Origin: Campylobacter sp. RM12651
Lineage (GTDB): Bacteria; Campylobacterota; Campylobacteria; Campylobacterales; Campylobacteraceae
Reading direction: 5' to 3'
NCBI RefSeq assembly: GCF_022369475.1
Contig: NZ_CP059600.1
Location: forward strand, 1,566,686-1,630,685
DNA: 64,000 nt
Part shown: positions 54,951 through 64,000 of the stretch, piece after piece
Position numbering within the stretch: position 1 is the stretch's first letter
Layout of the letters: every line of letters starts with the position of its first letter
Translations under genes and position numbers: made by a program
Notes under the pieces: model-generated
The model's input: the letters and a program-made list of their open reading frames with translations, nothing else
Database searches by the model: none
Told to the model about the DNA's origin: nothing

Positions 54951-55829
54951 TTATTTAATAGAATTAATAGTCTTTAAAATATAATTTTTTGAGATTTCAA
55001 GTTTTTCTTTTTCATCTTTATTTAAGTCTAATTCAAGAACTTTTTTAATACCACCCTTACCCACTACAACCAATCTTGAATAAGCTAAATTATCTTGAGT
55101 AAAACTAATAGGTGTGATTAAATTCTCATCATCTTTAATAGCTTTAATAATTCTTGCAATTACACTTCCTATTCCAAATTCTGTTTTACCTTTTACTTTA
55201 AAAATTTCTCCACCCTTAAAGCGAACTCTGTTTTCAATCTCATCTAAATTAAGGTTAAACTCATTAATATTTTTACCGCCCACAAAGGCATTGCTCTTAT
55301 AAAAAAACTGCGTATCTCCATGCTCTGCTAGCATAAAAGCATTTATATTTTTATAAGAAATTCCTAATTTATTAGCAATTTCAATCTTAAGCCTTGCACT
55401 ATCAAGCGTTGTGCCTGTGCCAATTACTTTAAAAGCATCTAAGCCGCTTAATTTTTGAGCGTAATAAACAATGCTATCATTTGGATTTGTAGCTATTAAA
55501 TATATACCATTAAAGCCCTTTAAGGCATTAATAATTTCTTTTAAAGGTTCATAATTAGCCTTAAGTTCAAGCGTTCTATCAGGCTCGATACAAGTTGTAT
55601 ATGCTAAGACAATAAGGTCACATTTTACTAATTCTTCTATCTTGCTAACAGCAAAAATTTTAGAATTTGAATTGGTATTTTCAAGACTATCTTCTAAATC
55701 AATCTTACTTGCGTTTGCTAAGCCATCTTTAATATCGTATAAATAAAGCTCGTTTGCTATATTTTGACTACTTAGCATAAAACTTGCAGCCGAACCAACG
55801 GCTCCAAGTCCAATAATTCCTATTTTCAT
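54951..55829 (-). CDS. L-lactate/malate dehydrogenase-family protein, substrate uncertain
   Basis: The 292-residue enzyme has the Rossmann motif GIIGLGAVGSA, the catalytic His in AEHGDTQFF, the Asp-Arg pair in GTTLDSARLK and ATNPNDS, as in LDH and MDH. The substrate-specificity loop is odd: where LDH has a Gln and MDH an Arg, followed by a fixed loop, this protein reads AYTTCIEPDRTLELKAN, one residue shorter than usual with the loop arginine shifted. The substrate could be another 2-hydroxy or 2-oxo acid. It overlaps metK by 4 bases. Confidence 0.78.
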   Translation of the reverse strand: MKIGIIGLGAVGSAASFMLSSQNIANELYLYDIKDGLANASKIDLEDSLENTNSNSKIFAVSKIEELVKCDLIVLAYTTCIEPDRTLELKANYEPLKEIINALKGFNGIYLIATNPNDSIVYYAQKLSGLDAFKVIGTGTTLDSARLKIEIANKLGISYKNINAFMLAEHGDTQFFYKSNAFVGGKNINEFNLNLDEIENRVRFKGGEIFKVKGKTEFGIGSVIARIIKAIKDDENLITPISFTQDNLAYSRLVVVGKGGIKKVLELDLNKDEKEKLEISKNYILKTINSIK

Positions 55830-57025
55830 TTTAATAAACTCTTAAATAATTCAACGCTATCAAGCTGCTCCCAAGGATAACTTGCAACTCCAACTTGCCC
55901 GTAAGTCGCAACATCAGCATAAGAAAATCCAGCTTTACTAGGCTCATCTAATCTAAATTTTTCTTTAATCCATCTAGGAGTTAATGCAAAATTTCTTTCA
56001 ACAAATGCACTTAAAATATTATCATCAACACTTGCATTTGTCCCCATACAATCAACATTTACGCTAATTGGTTTTGCAATTCCTATTGCATAGCTAATTT
56101 GCACTATACATTTTTTAGCTAAGCCACTTGCAACTATATTTTTTGCTACATATCTAGCTGCATAAAGCCCACTTCTATCAACTTTTGTGTAATCTTTTGA
56201 GCTTTGTGCACCTCCTCCTATTGGGCTATATCCACCAAAACTATCTACTATTAATTTCCTTCCCGTTAAGCCACTATCGTGAAGGCTTGAGTGATTTACA
56301 TATCTTCCTGTTGGATTAATATAAATAATGCAATCATCTTTATTAAATAGCTCTTTTGGTAAGCCTGAATTACAAATTAAATTCATAATTTTTGAGCGAA
56401 CTTCATCAAGACTTAGGCTACTTACGCTTGGAGCTGAAACTACTATTGTATGGATTTTTTTAGGCTTACAATTTTCATAATTTTCCTTGCTCTCATAGTC
56501 AATTGTAACTTGAGTTTTAATATCAACTCCAAATTCATGTGGATTATTTAGAGCATATTCATATACTTTATTACAAATCATTCTCGCATAAAAAATCGCA
56601 GCAGGCATAAATTCAGGTGCTTCGCTACTTGCAAAGCCAAACATCATACCTTGATCACCCGCTCCCATTTCTCCATCACTTTTATCAACGCCTTGATTAA
56701 TATCATTACTTTGCTCGTTTAATAACACTTGCACTTTAACATCACTTGGGTGTAAGCATTCAGCCTTGCTAAAATGAGAATTTTCTTTATAACCTATTTT
56801 AATTAAAGCGTTTTTAACTACTTCTTCATATTCACTTTCACTAACCTTTAAATTAGATTTAATCTCTCCACCAATTATTACATTCTTTCCAGCGACAAAA
56901 ACCTCACTAGCAACGCGAGCATTTTTATCATAATTTATATGCAAATCAACAATGCTATCAGCAATGATATCAGCACATTTATCAGGGTGTCCTGCACTTA
57001 CTACTTCACTTGTAAATAAATACAT
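55826..57025 (-). CDS. metK: S-adenosylmethionine synthetase
   Basis: MetK makes S-adenosylmethionine from methionine and ATP. The 399-residue protein has SEVVSAGHPDKCADIIADSI, MGAGDQGMMFGFA and the GGGAQSSKDYTKVDRSG phosphate-binding loop, all hallmark motifs. It feeds the methyl cycle that the MTA/SAH nucleosidase fusion in this window recycles. It is divergent from sstT, as I recall in C. jejuni. Confidence 0.97.
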   Translation of the reverse strand: MYLFTSEVVSAGHPDKCADIIADSIVDLHINYDKNARVASEVFVAGKNVIIGGEIKSNLKVSESEYEEVVKNALIKIGYKENSHFSKAECLHPSDVKVQVLLNEQSNDINQGVDKSDGEMGAGDQGMMFGFASSEAPEFMPAAIFYARMICNKVYEYALNNPHEFGVDIKTQVTIDYESKENYENCKPKKIHTIVVSAPSVSSLSLDEVRSKIMNLICNSGLPKELFNKDDCIIYINPTGRYVNHSSLHDSGLTGRKLIVDSFGGYSPIGGGAQSSKDYTKVDRSGLYAARYVAKNIVASGLAKKCIVQISYAIGIAKPISVNVDCMGTNASVDDNILSAFVERNFALTPRWIKEKFRLDEPSKAGFSYADVATYGQVGVASYPWEQLDSVELFKSLLK

Positions 57026-57076
57026 TTATTATCCTTTAATAATTAAATTTTGCCTAATTTTAGCCTTTATAGTTAA

Positions 57077-57110
57077 TGTTTTGTAAGATAGATTTGCTAT
57101 ATTTTTGCCT
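57077..57110 (+). promoter_or_regulatory. Likely sigma-70 promoter of sstT
   Basis: The 101-base metK-sstT gap contains TTTGCTATATTT on the plus strand, an extended -10 element of the Campylobacter kind, about 25 bases before the sstT AAGGAG ribosome-binding site. The opposite strand has TAAAAT suitable for metK. Confidence 0.4.
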
Positions 57111-57125
57111 TTTTAAGGAGATATT

Positions 57126-58355
57126 ATGAGCGTCTTAAGTTCAATGATTAAAAGATATAAAAGTACTAATTTAATTATAAAAATTATGATTGGTATTGTT
57201 GTAGGTGTTTTTGTTGGAATTTGTATTCCTAGTTTTACTGATTATACTTCTTTATTAGGAGATTTTTTTATAGGTGCTCTAAAAGCAATTGCTCCGATAT
57301 TAGTATTTATTTTAGTTCTTAGTGCAATCTCTACTAGAGAATATGGAAATGGAACTAAAAAAATAAAACAAGTAATAATTTTATATTTAATAGGAACTTT
57401 CCTAGCTTCTGTTTGTGGTGTTGTTGCTAGCTTTTTATTTCCTACAAAACTTATATTAGAAATACCAAATAATATTGATTTAACCCCGCCAAGTAGTGTT
57501 GCTATGGTATTTAAAGATTTATTATTTAAAATGATAGAAAATCCAGTAAGTGCATTAGCTAATGGAAATTATATTGGAATTTTAACTTGGGCTATAGCTG
57601 CTGGAATTGCACTTAAAACTTGCTCAAAAGAAGTAAAAAAAGTATTTATAGATATTAATGAAGGCACTATTAAAATTGTTGCTTTCATAGTTCGTCTAGC
57701 TCCTATTGGTATTTTTGGTCTAGTAAGCACAAGTGTTGCTAAAACTGGTGTAGAAACTTTAGCTGATTATGTTTTATTACTATTAGTATTAGTTGGGACT
57801 ATGCTATTTGTAACATTTATAATCAATCCATTAATAGTATTTGTAGTTACTAAGAAAAATCCTTATCCATTAGTTTGGGTTTGTATAAAACACTCTGCAA
57901 TTTATGCGTTTTTTACAAGAAGTTCAGCTGCAAATATTCCTGTAAATATGGCACTATGTTCAAAAATTAATGTTGATAAAGAATTATATGGAGTATCAAT
58001 TCCACTAGGTGCTACAATTAATATGGCTGGAGCTGCTGTTACTATTTCTGTTTTAGCACTTGCTGCAGTTCATACATTAGGACTTAATATTACTTTTACA
58101 AACGCTATACTACTTAGCTTTTTAGCTGCATTTGCTGCTTGTGGAGCTAGTGGGGTTGCTGGTGGCTCACTTTTACTTGTTCCTTTAGCGTGTTCGTTAT
58201 TTGGGATAAATGATGATATTGCTATGCAAGTAGTTGGGGTTGGCTTTATAATTGGAGTTATTCAAGATAGCGTTGAGACTGCTTTAAATAGCTCTACTGA
58301 TGTGCTATTTTCTGCAATTTGTTCTGATACTAAAATAGATTTAAGTAGGGTATAA
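57126..58355 (+). CDS. sstT: Serine/threonine:Na+ symporter SstT
   Basis: SstT imports serine and threonine with sodium; serine is a main carbon source for Campylobacter. The 409-residue protein has the dicarboxylate/amino acid:cation symporter fold with GIVVGVFVGICIPSF, FTRSSAANIPVNMALC (the serine-rich reentrant loop), GATINMAGAAVTI and GVIQDSVETALNSSTD. About eight membrane helices are visible. It is followed after one base by pepF. Confidence 0.94.
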   Translation: MSVLSSMIKRYKSTNLIIKIMIGIVVGVFVGICIPSFTDYTSLLGDFFIGALKAIAPILVFILVLSAISTREYGNGTKKIKQVIILYLIGTFLASVCGVVASFLFPTKLILEIPNNIDLTPPSSVAMVFKDLLFKMIENPVSALANGNYIGILTWAIAAGIALKTCSKEVKKVFIDINEGTIKIVAFIVRLAPIGIFGLVSTSVAKTGVETLADYVLLLLVLVGTMLFVTFIINPLIVFVVTKKNPYPLVWVCIKHSAIYAFFTRSSAANIPVNMALCSKINVDKELYGVSIPLGATINMAGAAVTISVLALAAVHTLGLNITFTNAILLSFLAAFAACGASGVAGGSLLLVPLACSLFGINDDIAMQVVGVGFIIGVIQDSVETALNSSTDVLFSAICSDTKIDLSRV

Positions 58356-58356
58356 A

Positions 58357-60054
58357 ATGGAATGGAATTTAAGCATAATTTATAAAAATAAAGAAGAATT
58401 GTATAAAATTTTAAAAGATTTAGAAAATCAAGCAAACGATTTTGCTTTAAAATACGAAAATAATTTAAAAAATGAAAAAGAATTTGAAAATATCATTTCA
58501 AAATTAGAAAGCATTTATAATGAGTTAAGCCGTGCCGGAGCTTATGCGTATTTACATTTTGCAAAAGATAGTGCAAATGGAGCGTTTTTACAAGAAATAA
58601 GCACAATTTGCACTAATATTGAAAGTAAATTGGTGTTTTTTGAAATTGAGTTTTGCGAATTAGAAAACGCACAAGAAATTGCAAATAATTGTAAAAAATA
58701 TTCATATATGCTAAATAATTGGCTAAAAGCTAAAAAATATCAATTAAGCAAAAGCAACGAGCAAGTATTTATGAAAATGAATATAAATGGTAAAGAAGCA
58801 TTTTCAAGATTATTTGATGAATACTTAAGTAATATTACCTTTAAACTTGACTTAAAAAAAATCAGCGAAGAAGAACTATTAAGCAAACTTTATAGCCCTG
58901 ATAGAGCTTTAAGAAAAAGAGCAGCCGATGCACTTACAAAAGGACTTAAGAAAAATATAAAAACTCTATGCTTTATTTTTAATATGATTAAAAATAATCA
59001 CTTAAGTGAATGCGAGCTAAGGGGCTATGAAAATCCTATGCAAGCAAGGAATTTGAGTAATCAAATTGAAGATGAAAGTGTAAAAAGCCTAATAAAAGCA
59101 GCCGAAAATAATTATCATTTAGTAGAAAATTATTACAATAAAAAGCGTGAAATTCTAGGTCTTAAAGAATTAAAAGACTATGATAGATACGCTCCACTTT
59201 ATGATGATATTAGCAATGATTGGGATTTTGAGAAATCTTGTAAAGTTGTAAAAGATACTTTTAATAAATTTAGCCCAAAATTTGCTGAACTTATGCAAAA
59301 AGCACTTGATAATAAAGCTCTTGATGTATACCCTGCTAAAAATAAGCGTAGTGGAGCATTTAGCTATGGCATCAATCCTCAACCATTTGTAATGCTAAAT
59401 CATACAAATAATAGAAGAGATTTATTCACTTTAGCACACGAATTAGGGCATTTAATCCATCAAAGTCTAGCAGGAGAAAATCTAGGGTATTTTAATGCAA
59501 ATACTCCGCTAACTACAGCTGAAACTGCTAGTGTTTTTGCTGAAATGCTAGTTTATGACGCTATTAAAGATACGCTTAGTCCTAAGGATAAAAAAGCACT
59601 TTTAGCAAGTAAAATTGAAGATATATTCGCAACATTTTTTAGACAAATTAATTTTACAAATTACGAAATCGCTCTACATAATCACGAAGGCGAATTAAGT
59701 GTTGATGAGTTTTGCGACTTATGGCTAGCTGAAGGGCAAAAAATGTTTGGTAGTAGCGTAAAATTACGCAAAAAATACAAATATTGGTTTAGCTATATCC
59801 CACATTTTATCCATTCGCCGTTTTACTGCTACGCGTATTCTTACGCACAATTATTAGTTTTAGCATTATTTGGGCTTTATAAGAGTGGAAAATGTGCTAA
59901 TTTCGTAGAGCTTTATACAGAATTTTTAGCAAGTGGTGGAAGTCGCTCTCCGGCTGAATTGGTAGGACTTTTTGGACTTGATTTAAATAGTGATGAGTTT
60001 TGGCAATTAGGAATTAATGAAATTGCTAAAATGGTTAAGGAATTTTGCGAATGA
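58357..60054 (+). CDS. pepF: Oligoendopeptidase F (M3 family)
   Basis: A cytoplasmic zinc peptidase that degrades oligopeptides. The zinc motif is in LAHELGHLIHQSLAG (near residue 360), with the third ligand in TAETASVFAEML. Other family blocks such as HFIHSPFYCYAYSYAQLL and FLASGGSRSPAEL are present. Length 565 fits the M3B group. It overlaps the helicase gene by 4 bases. Confidence 0.95.
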   Translation: MEWNLSIIYKNKEELYKILKDLENQANDFALKYENNLKNEKEFENIISKLESIYNELSRAGAYAYLHFAKDSANGAFLQEISTICTNIESKLVFFEIEFCELENAQEIANNCKKYSYMLNNWLKAKKYQLSKSNEQVFMKMNINGKEAFSRLFDEYLSNITFKLDLKKISEEELLSKLYSPDRALRKRAADALTKGLKKNIKTLCFIFNMIKNNHLSECELRGYENPMQARNLSNQIEDESVKSLIKAAENNYHLVENYYNKKREILGLKELKDYDRYAPLYDDISNDWDFEKSCKVVKDTFNKFSPKFAELMQKALDNKALDVYPAKNKRSGAFSYGINPQPFVMLNHTNNRRDLFTLAHELGHLIHQSLAGENLGYFNANTPLTTAETASVFAEMLVYDAIKDTLSPKDKKALLASKIEDIFATFFRQINFTNYEIALHNHEGELSVDEFCDLWLAEGQKMFGSSVKLRKKYKYWFSYIPHFIHSPFYCYAYSYAQLLVLALFGLYKSGKCANFVELYTEFLASGGSRSPAELVGLFGLDLNSDEFWQLGINEIAKMVKEFCE

Positions 60055-62063
60055 ATTATTTAGATAGACTAAATCCTGCTCAAAAACAAGCCGCTACATT
60101 TGTAGATGGAAGTTTATTAATCTTAGCTGGTGCTGGAACTGGCAAAACCCAAACAATGATTAGCAGATTAGTCTATTTAATAAGTGAAGTTGGAATTAGC
60201 CCTGAATCAATTTTAAGCCTTACATTTACAAATAAAGCCGCAGCTTCAATGAAAGAAAGAGCTATAAAAATGCTAAATGAAATAGGCTATAGTAATAATT
60301 TACCAATTTTAAGCACATTTCATAGCTTTGGAATGGAGTTTTTAAGTGAATATATAGAATTATTAGATGGAAGAAGAAGGAAAAATTATAGACTAATTGA
60401 TACTGATGATAAAAAGGCTATGATTAAAGAATTTGTTTTAGAAAAAATTAGAAAAACTGATATAAATTTTTTAAGTAAGGATAAAAAAGATAAAGAAATC
60501 TTAAAAGATGAAAAAGAGTTTTTAAGAAATAAAACCAACGAAGCTATGGCTTATATAGATAGGGTTAAAAATACCTTAGAATTTGAATTAGAAAATGAAA
60601 ATCACGAAATATATTTAGATTATGAAAAAGCTTTAGAATACAATAATTTAATAGATTTTGATGATTTAATAATTCTGCCACACGATATTTTAAAAAACAA
60701 TCCAACAACAGCTACAAAAATTAGCAATCAATATTCATACATAATGGTAGATGAGTATCAAGATACTAATTTAGCTCAATTAAAATTATTAAAATTATTA
60801 TGTAAAGCCCATCAAAATATCGTTGTAGTTGGAGATGATGATCAAAGTATTTACTCATTTCGCCACGCAAGAATACAAAATATATTAGGATTTTCTGATG
60901 ATTTTCAAGACGCAAAAATCATTAAATTAGAAGAAAATTATAGAAGCACAAAAACCATATTAAATCACGCAAATAGCTTAATAGCAAACAATAAAACAAG
61001 ATATGGAAAAGAGCTATTTACAAATAATGAATTTGATATAGATATTACTAAATTAGAAAATTATTATGAAGTAATTTACGAGATTAAAAGTCTTATAGAA
61101 AAAGGTGTCAAGCACAATGAAATCTGTGTTTTATATAGAATGAATATGAGCGGAAATTTCATTGAACCTAGATTAATTAGTGAGAATATACCTTATAAAG
61201 TTATTGGTTCTGTTCCGTTTTTTGAAAGAGCGGAAATTAAATTACTCATAAATTATCTAAGACTTTATGTGGATTTTAACGATAACTTGGCCTTTAAAAA
61301 AATCATCAATATGCCTAAAAGAAAATTTGGTGAAAAAGCCTTAGAAAAATTAGAGAATTTATCTAAAAAACCATCTTTATTTGAAAGTTTAAAAGATAAT
61401 TTAGATAGTTTTAAAAATATTGAAATTAAAGAATTTATAGAGCTTTATACTACAACTCAAGATAAATTCGCTTTATTTTTAAATAAATTAGCTTCTCTTG
61501 AAGTTCATAATTTATTTGATAATCCAAAATCAAGAGCTGAAAACTGCTCGGTATTTTTTGATATTATCAAAAGAGAATGCGGCTTTAATGCTGATATTGC
61601 TAAGCTTACTAATTTTTTAAATAAAATCATCTTACAAGAGCAAATAATAAAAGAAAATAATAACGCAATTAATCTTATGACTATTCACGCTAGTAAAGGA
61701 TTAGAATTTGAATATGTATTTTTAATTGATTGTGATGGTGGCAAAATGCCTTGCACTTTTATGGGTATTTTTGATATTGAAGAAGAGCGAAGATTAGCTT
61801 ATGTAGCGATGACAAGGGCAAAACATAAATTCTATTTACAATATGATTATACAAATCCAAGTATTTTTGTAAATGAAATTATGTATAAAAATACTAGCAA
61901 TACTACTATAAATAATTCTACTAATGAATTTAAAGTAGGAAATGCAGTAAATCATAAATTATTTGGTAGTGGAAAAATACTTGCCATTGAAGGCAATTTA
62001 ATTAGCGTAAATTTTCAAGGAAAAATTAGAAAGCTCAATAAAGACTTTCTAAGTTTAGCTTAA
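60051..62063 (+). CDS. UvrD/Rep-type ATP-dependent DNA helicase
   Basis: A superfamily 1A 3'-5' helicase of about 671 residues. It shows the Q motif LNPAQKQAA, Walker A LAGAGTGKTQTMISRL, motif Ia LTFTNKAA, Walker B YIMVDEYQDTN, motif III VVVGDDDQSIYSFRHA, motif IV LEENYRST, motif V INLMTIHASKGLEFEYVF and motif VI RRLAYVAMTRA. I choose the ATG at 60051 (MNYLDRLNPAQ), overlapping the pepF stop as ATGA, with AAGGA upstream. Rep and UvrD are not distinguishable here; it acts in repair or replication restart. Confidence 0.95.
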   Translation: MNYLDRLNPAQKQAATFVDGSLLILAGAGTGKTQTMISRLVYLISEVGISPESILSLTFTNKAAASMKERAIKMLNEIGYSNNLPILSTFHSFGMEFLSEYIELLDGRRRKNYRLIDTDDKKAMIKEFVLEKIRKTDINFLSKDKKDKEILKDEKEFLRNKTNEAMAYIDRVKNTLEFELENENHEIYLDYEKALEYNNLIDFDDLIILPHDILKNNPTTATKISNQYSYIMVDEYQDTNLAQLKLLKLLCKAHQNIVVVGDDDQSIYSFRHARIQNILGFSDDFQDAKIIKLEENYRSTKTILNHANSLIANNKTRYGKELFTNNEFDIDITKLENYYEVIYEIKSLIEKGVKHNEICVLYRMNMSGNFIEPRLISENIPYKVIGSVPFFERAEIKLLINYLRLYVDFNDNLAFKKIINMPKRKFGEKALEKLENLSKKPSLFESLKDNLDSFKNIEIKEFIELYTTTQDKFALFLNKLASLEVHNLFDNPKSRAENCSVFFDIIKRECGFNADIAKLTNFLNKIILQEQIIKENNNAINLMTIHASKGLEFEYVFLIDCDGGKMPCTFMGIFDIEEERRLAYVAMTRAKHKFYLQYDYTNPSIFVNEIMYKNTSNTTINNSTNEFKVGNAVNHKLFGSGKILAIEGNLISVNFQGKIRKLNKDFLSLA

Positions 62064-62093
62064 ATAATATTAGTATTTAAACTAATATTATTT
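62062..62093. terminator. Bidirectional terminator between helicase and tgt
   Basis: A 13-bp perfect inverted repeat, AAATAATATTAGT and ACTAATATTATTT with a 6-base loop, sits between the convergent genes, overlapping the tgt stop. It is AT-only apart from one G-C pair, so its strength is uncertain. Confidence 0.55.
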
Positions 62094-63287
62094 ATAAATC
62101 TCTTTAAAATTCTTATAAAAATTAGCAAAAGTTTTATTAGCTATATTTTCTCTAATCTCACTCATTAAATTTAAATAATAATGCAAATTATGAAGACTTG
62201 CTAAGCGAAAAAATGTAATCTCTCCAGCTTTAAACAAATGATGAACATAAGCACGGCTGTAATTTCTACAAGTATAACAAGAGCAGTTTTTATCAATTGG
62301 CTCATTATCATCTTTCATAAAACTAGCCTTTATATTTATTTTGCCAAAACTTGTAAATAATGTGCCATTTCTAGCATTTCTAGTAGGCATAACACAATCA
62401 AACATATCAACCCCACGAGCGACATTTTCTACCAAATCAAGCGGAGTTCCAACCCCCATTAAATATCTTGGGCGATTTTGTGGCATTTGTGGGGCTAGTT
62501 TTTCTACCGTTTCATACATTAATTCATTTGGCTCTCCAACGCTTAACCCACCAATTGCAAGTCCATCAAAATAATATTCATTTTCAGCATCTAAAATACC
62601 TTTTAAACACTCACTTCTTAGCGTATGATTAGTCCCACCTTGAACGATAGCAAAGATATTTTGCTCTCTTTTTAATTCATTTGTATAAAGCTTTTTAAAC
62701 TCGCTTTTATAAAGCTCTTTTGAGTATTTTTGAAGCAAGGTAATTTCATCTGTATTTTGAAATTCTTTTTTCATCTCAAGCGAGAGTTTAGCCCAATAAA
62801 TAGTGCGTTTAAGACTTGCTTTAATTCTTTCTTCACTAGCAGGTAAAGCACATAAATCATCTAAAACCATACAAATATCACTATTTAATAAATACTCCGT
62901 TTTTAAAACACTTGCAGGTGTAAAATGATGTAAGCTCCCATCAATGTGGCTTTTAAAGGTAATTCCATCATCACTATGTTTTGTATTTTTACTTAGTGAA
63001 AAAGCTTGAAATCCACCACTATCAGTTAGAAAGCTTCCATTAAATTTAGTAAAATTATGTAGCCCGCCGTGTCTAGCTATCAAATCAGCACCTGGTCTTA
63101 AATAAGTATGATAAGTATTTGCTAGGATTATTTTTGCTCCTAGTCCTTGCATATCAGTTGCATCTAGGGCTTTTACGCAGCCTTGAGTTCCTACTGGCAT
63201 AAAACAAGGAGTATTAAATTCCCCGTGAGCTGTGCTTACTTTACCAAGCCTAGCATTATTATCTGTTGAATATAAATCAAATTTCAT
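62088..63287 (-). CDS. tgt: tRNA-guanine transglycosylase (queuine synthesis)
   Basis: Tgt exchanges guanine-34 for preQ1 in GUN-anticodon tRNAs. The 399-residue protein has the [11 protein letters not shown] start, [12 protein letters not shown] with the catalytic Asp region, [30 protein letters not shown] with the second catalytic Asp, and the zinc-site [17 protein letters not shown]. Some 25 residues (around 180-215) form an insert rich in Lys/Glu, seen in Campylobacter enzymes. It is divergent from the TrkA-like gene. Confidence 0.96.
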   Translation of the reverse strand: MKFDLYSTDNNARLGKVSTAHGEFNTPCFMPVGTQGCVKALDATDMQGLGAKIILANTYHTYLRPGADLIARHGGLHNFTKFNGSFLTDSGGFQAFSLSKNTKHSDDGITFKSHIDGSLHHFTPASVLKTEYLLNSDICMVLDDLCALPASEERIKASLKRTIYWAKLSLEMKKEFQNTDEITLLQKYSKELYKSEFKKLYTNELKREQNIFAIVQGGTNHTLRSECLKGILDAENEYYFDGLAIGGLSVGEPNELMYETVEKLAPQMPQNRPRYLMGVGTPLDLVENVARGVDMFDCVMPTRNARNGTLFTSFGKINIKASFMKDDNEPIDKNCSCYTCRNYSRAYVHHLFKAGEITFFRLASLHNLHYYLNLMSEIRENIANKTFANFYKNFKEIYK

Positions 63288-63317
63288 TATAATTTTCCTT
63301 TATAAAATGGAGTTGTT

Positions 63318-64000
63318 ATGAAAAAAATATTAGTTTTAGCTAAGGTTTGTGTTGCAAATCACTTCTTAAAAGAACTTGCAAAGTTTAAGGATAGCACAAA
63401 AGAATATATAATCGTTTGCCAAGATGATATTAATTTTAAGCATAGTTTTACTCATATTAAAATTGACCCTACAAATGCTGCAAGACTTAAAAATTATGTA
63501 AATAATAATCTTGAACTTGTATATTTATTATTTGATAATGATTTAGATACAAGGCTTGCTTATGATGCTATAAGATTTATTGATAAAAGAGTAAGAATTG
63601 TAGTATTATCAAACAATAAAGAATACGAAAATGATAGCTTTTGCACCCTTATTAATCAAGAAGAAATGACTACAAATCATTTAATAGATATTTTGCCAAA
63701 TATGCCAATGATAGCAAGAGATATTGGTCTTGGAATTGGCGAGATTATGCAAGTATTTGTTCCTGTTGGCTCAATTTATGCAAACAAACATATAAATGCA
63801 ATTGCGCAAGAATTTTATAAAATCGCATTAATTTATAGAGATAATGAAATAATTTTACCAAAACCTGACACTCAAATTCTAGCAAATGATGAGCTAGTTT
63901 TAGTAGGTGATCCAAATATTTTAAATCTAATGTTTTCAAGGATTAAAGGTCAGGTAGGACAATTTCCTAGCCCTTATGGAGATAGTATTTGCGTTGTAAT
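63318..64000 (+). CDS. TrkA-domain (RCK-like) NAD-binding protein, partial
   Basis: The gene begins at the ATG at 63318 and runs open to the right edge (about 227 codons). The start, KKILVLAKVCVANHFLKEL, is a Rossmann-like strand without the canonical GxGxxG, and the segment IMQVFVPVGSIYANKHI with LPKPDTQILANDELVLVGDP matches a TrkA-C (RCK-C) domain. Such proteins gate K+ transport. A similar gene lies beside tgt in C. jejuni as I recall (Cj1011). The channel or transport part is not seen within the window. Confidence 0.78.
   Translation, partial: MKKILVLAKVCVANHFLKELAKFKDSTKEYIIVCQDDINFKHSFTHIKIDPTNAARLKNYVNNNLELVYLLFDNDLDTRLAYDAIRFIDKRVRIVVLSNNKEYENDSFCTLINQEEMTTNHLIDILPNMPMIARDIGLGIGEIMQVFVPVGSIYANKHINAIAQEFYKIALIYRDNEIILPKPDTQILANDELVLVGDPNILNLMFSRIKGQVGQFPSPYGDSICVV

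Noticed and set aside
57026..57125. SAM riboswitch ahead of metK
   Set aside because: No conserved SAM-aptamer sequence in the short divergent gap.

Overview
This window looks like a chromosomal segment of a Campylobacter-type bacterium (Campylobacterota). It is very AT-rich, its genes abut or overlap, and the order of several blocks matches my recollection of Campylobacter jejuni: fliP/glmU/coaBC/uppS/prepilin peptidase; mraY-murD; rplU-rpmA-obgE-fmt-birA-parAB-atp-tol-pal-slyD-fabD-pfs; plsY/folB/cosR/ppx; metK/sstT/pepF/uvrD; tgt. The species cannot be fixed from sequence alone. Most genes are housekeeping, and no insertion sequence, prophage, CRISPR array or poly-G contingency tract was seen.

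Layout. 1-2076 (minus): fliP followed by a TolC-type efflux gene and the 5' end of a probable adaptor gene. 2150-8430 (plus): a tightly overlapping cell-envelope operon (glmU, coaBC, hypothetical, uppS, prepilin peptidase, LptF/G permease, PLP enzyme). 8427-9794 (minus): a PgtP-type phosphoglycerate antiporter. 9989-10709: a striking noncoding array of 14 tandem units in two length classes (31 and 65/66 bp), the longer ones each carrying a near-perfect hairpin. 11132-11734 (minus): a small protein with a good sigma-28 promoter. 11812-17336 (minus): ksgA, rnj, kdsD/kpsF, a pseudouridine synthase and a hipO-like amidohydrolase, then tRNA-Phe and a mraY-murD group up to 20180. 20278-21060 (plus): thiD.

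21084-30097 is the accessory surface and metal region: a large asparagine-rich autotransporter-like protein, an operon of two MerP-like periplasmic metal-binding proteins with a TonB-dependent receptor, then a tonB-exbD-exbB set and a Fur-box-associated haem/transferrin-type receptor. 30291-33312 (minus) holds recO, a fused MTA/SAH nucleosidase-TtcA-like gene and fabD. 33754-49242 (minus) is a nearly continuous core block: slyD, cpoB, pal, tolB-A-R-Q, the F1 plus stalk genes of ATP synthase, parB, parA, birA, fmt, obgE, rpmA, rplU.

49425-54939 (plus): a PilZ-domain protein, plsY, folB-like, a CosR-type response regulator directly followed by a histidine kinase, and ppx/gppA. 54951-57025 (minus): an LDH/MDH-family enzyme and metK. 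57126-62063 (plus): sstT, pepF and a UvrD/Rep helicase. 62088-63287 (minus): tgt. The window ends inside a TrkA-like gene.

The best candidates for something undescribed are the two-length hairpin array upstream of pgtP, the CosR-type regulator with an intact phosphorylation site and its own kinase, the HMA-HMA-TonB receptor operon, and the nucleosidase/TtcA fusion.
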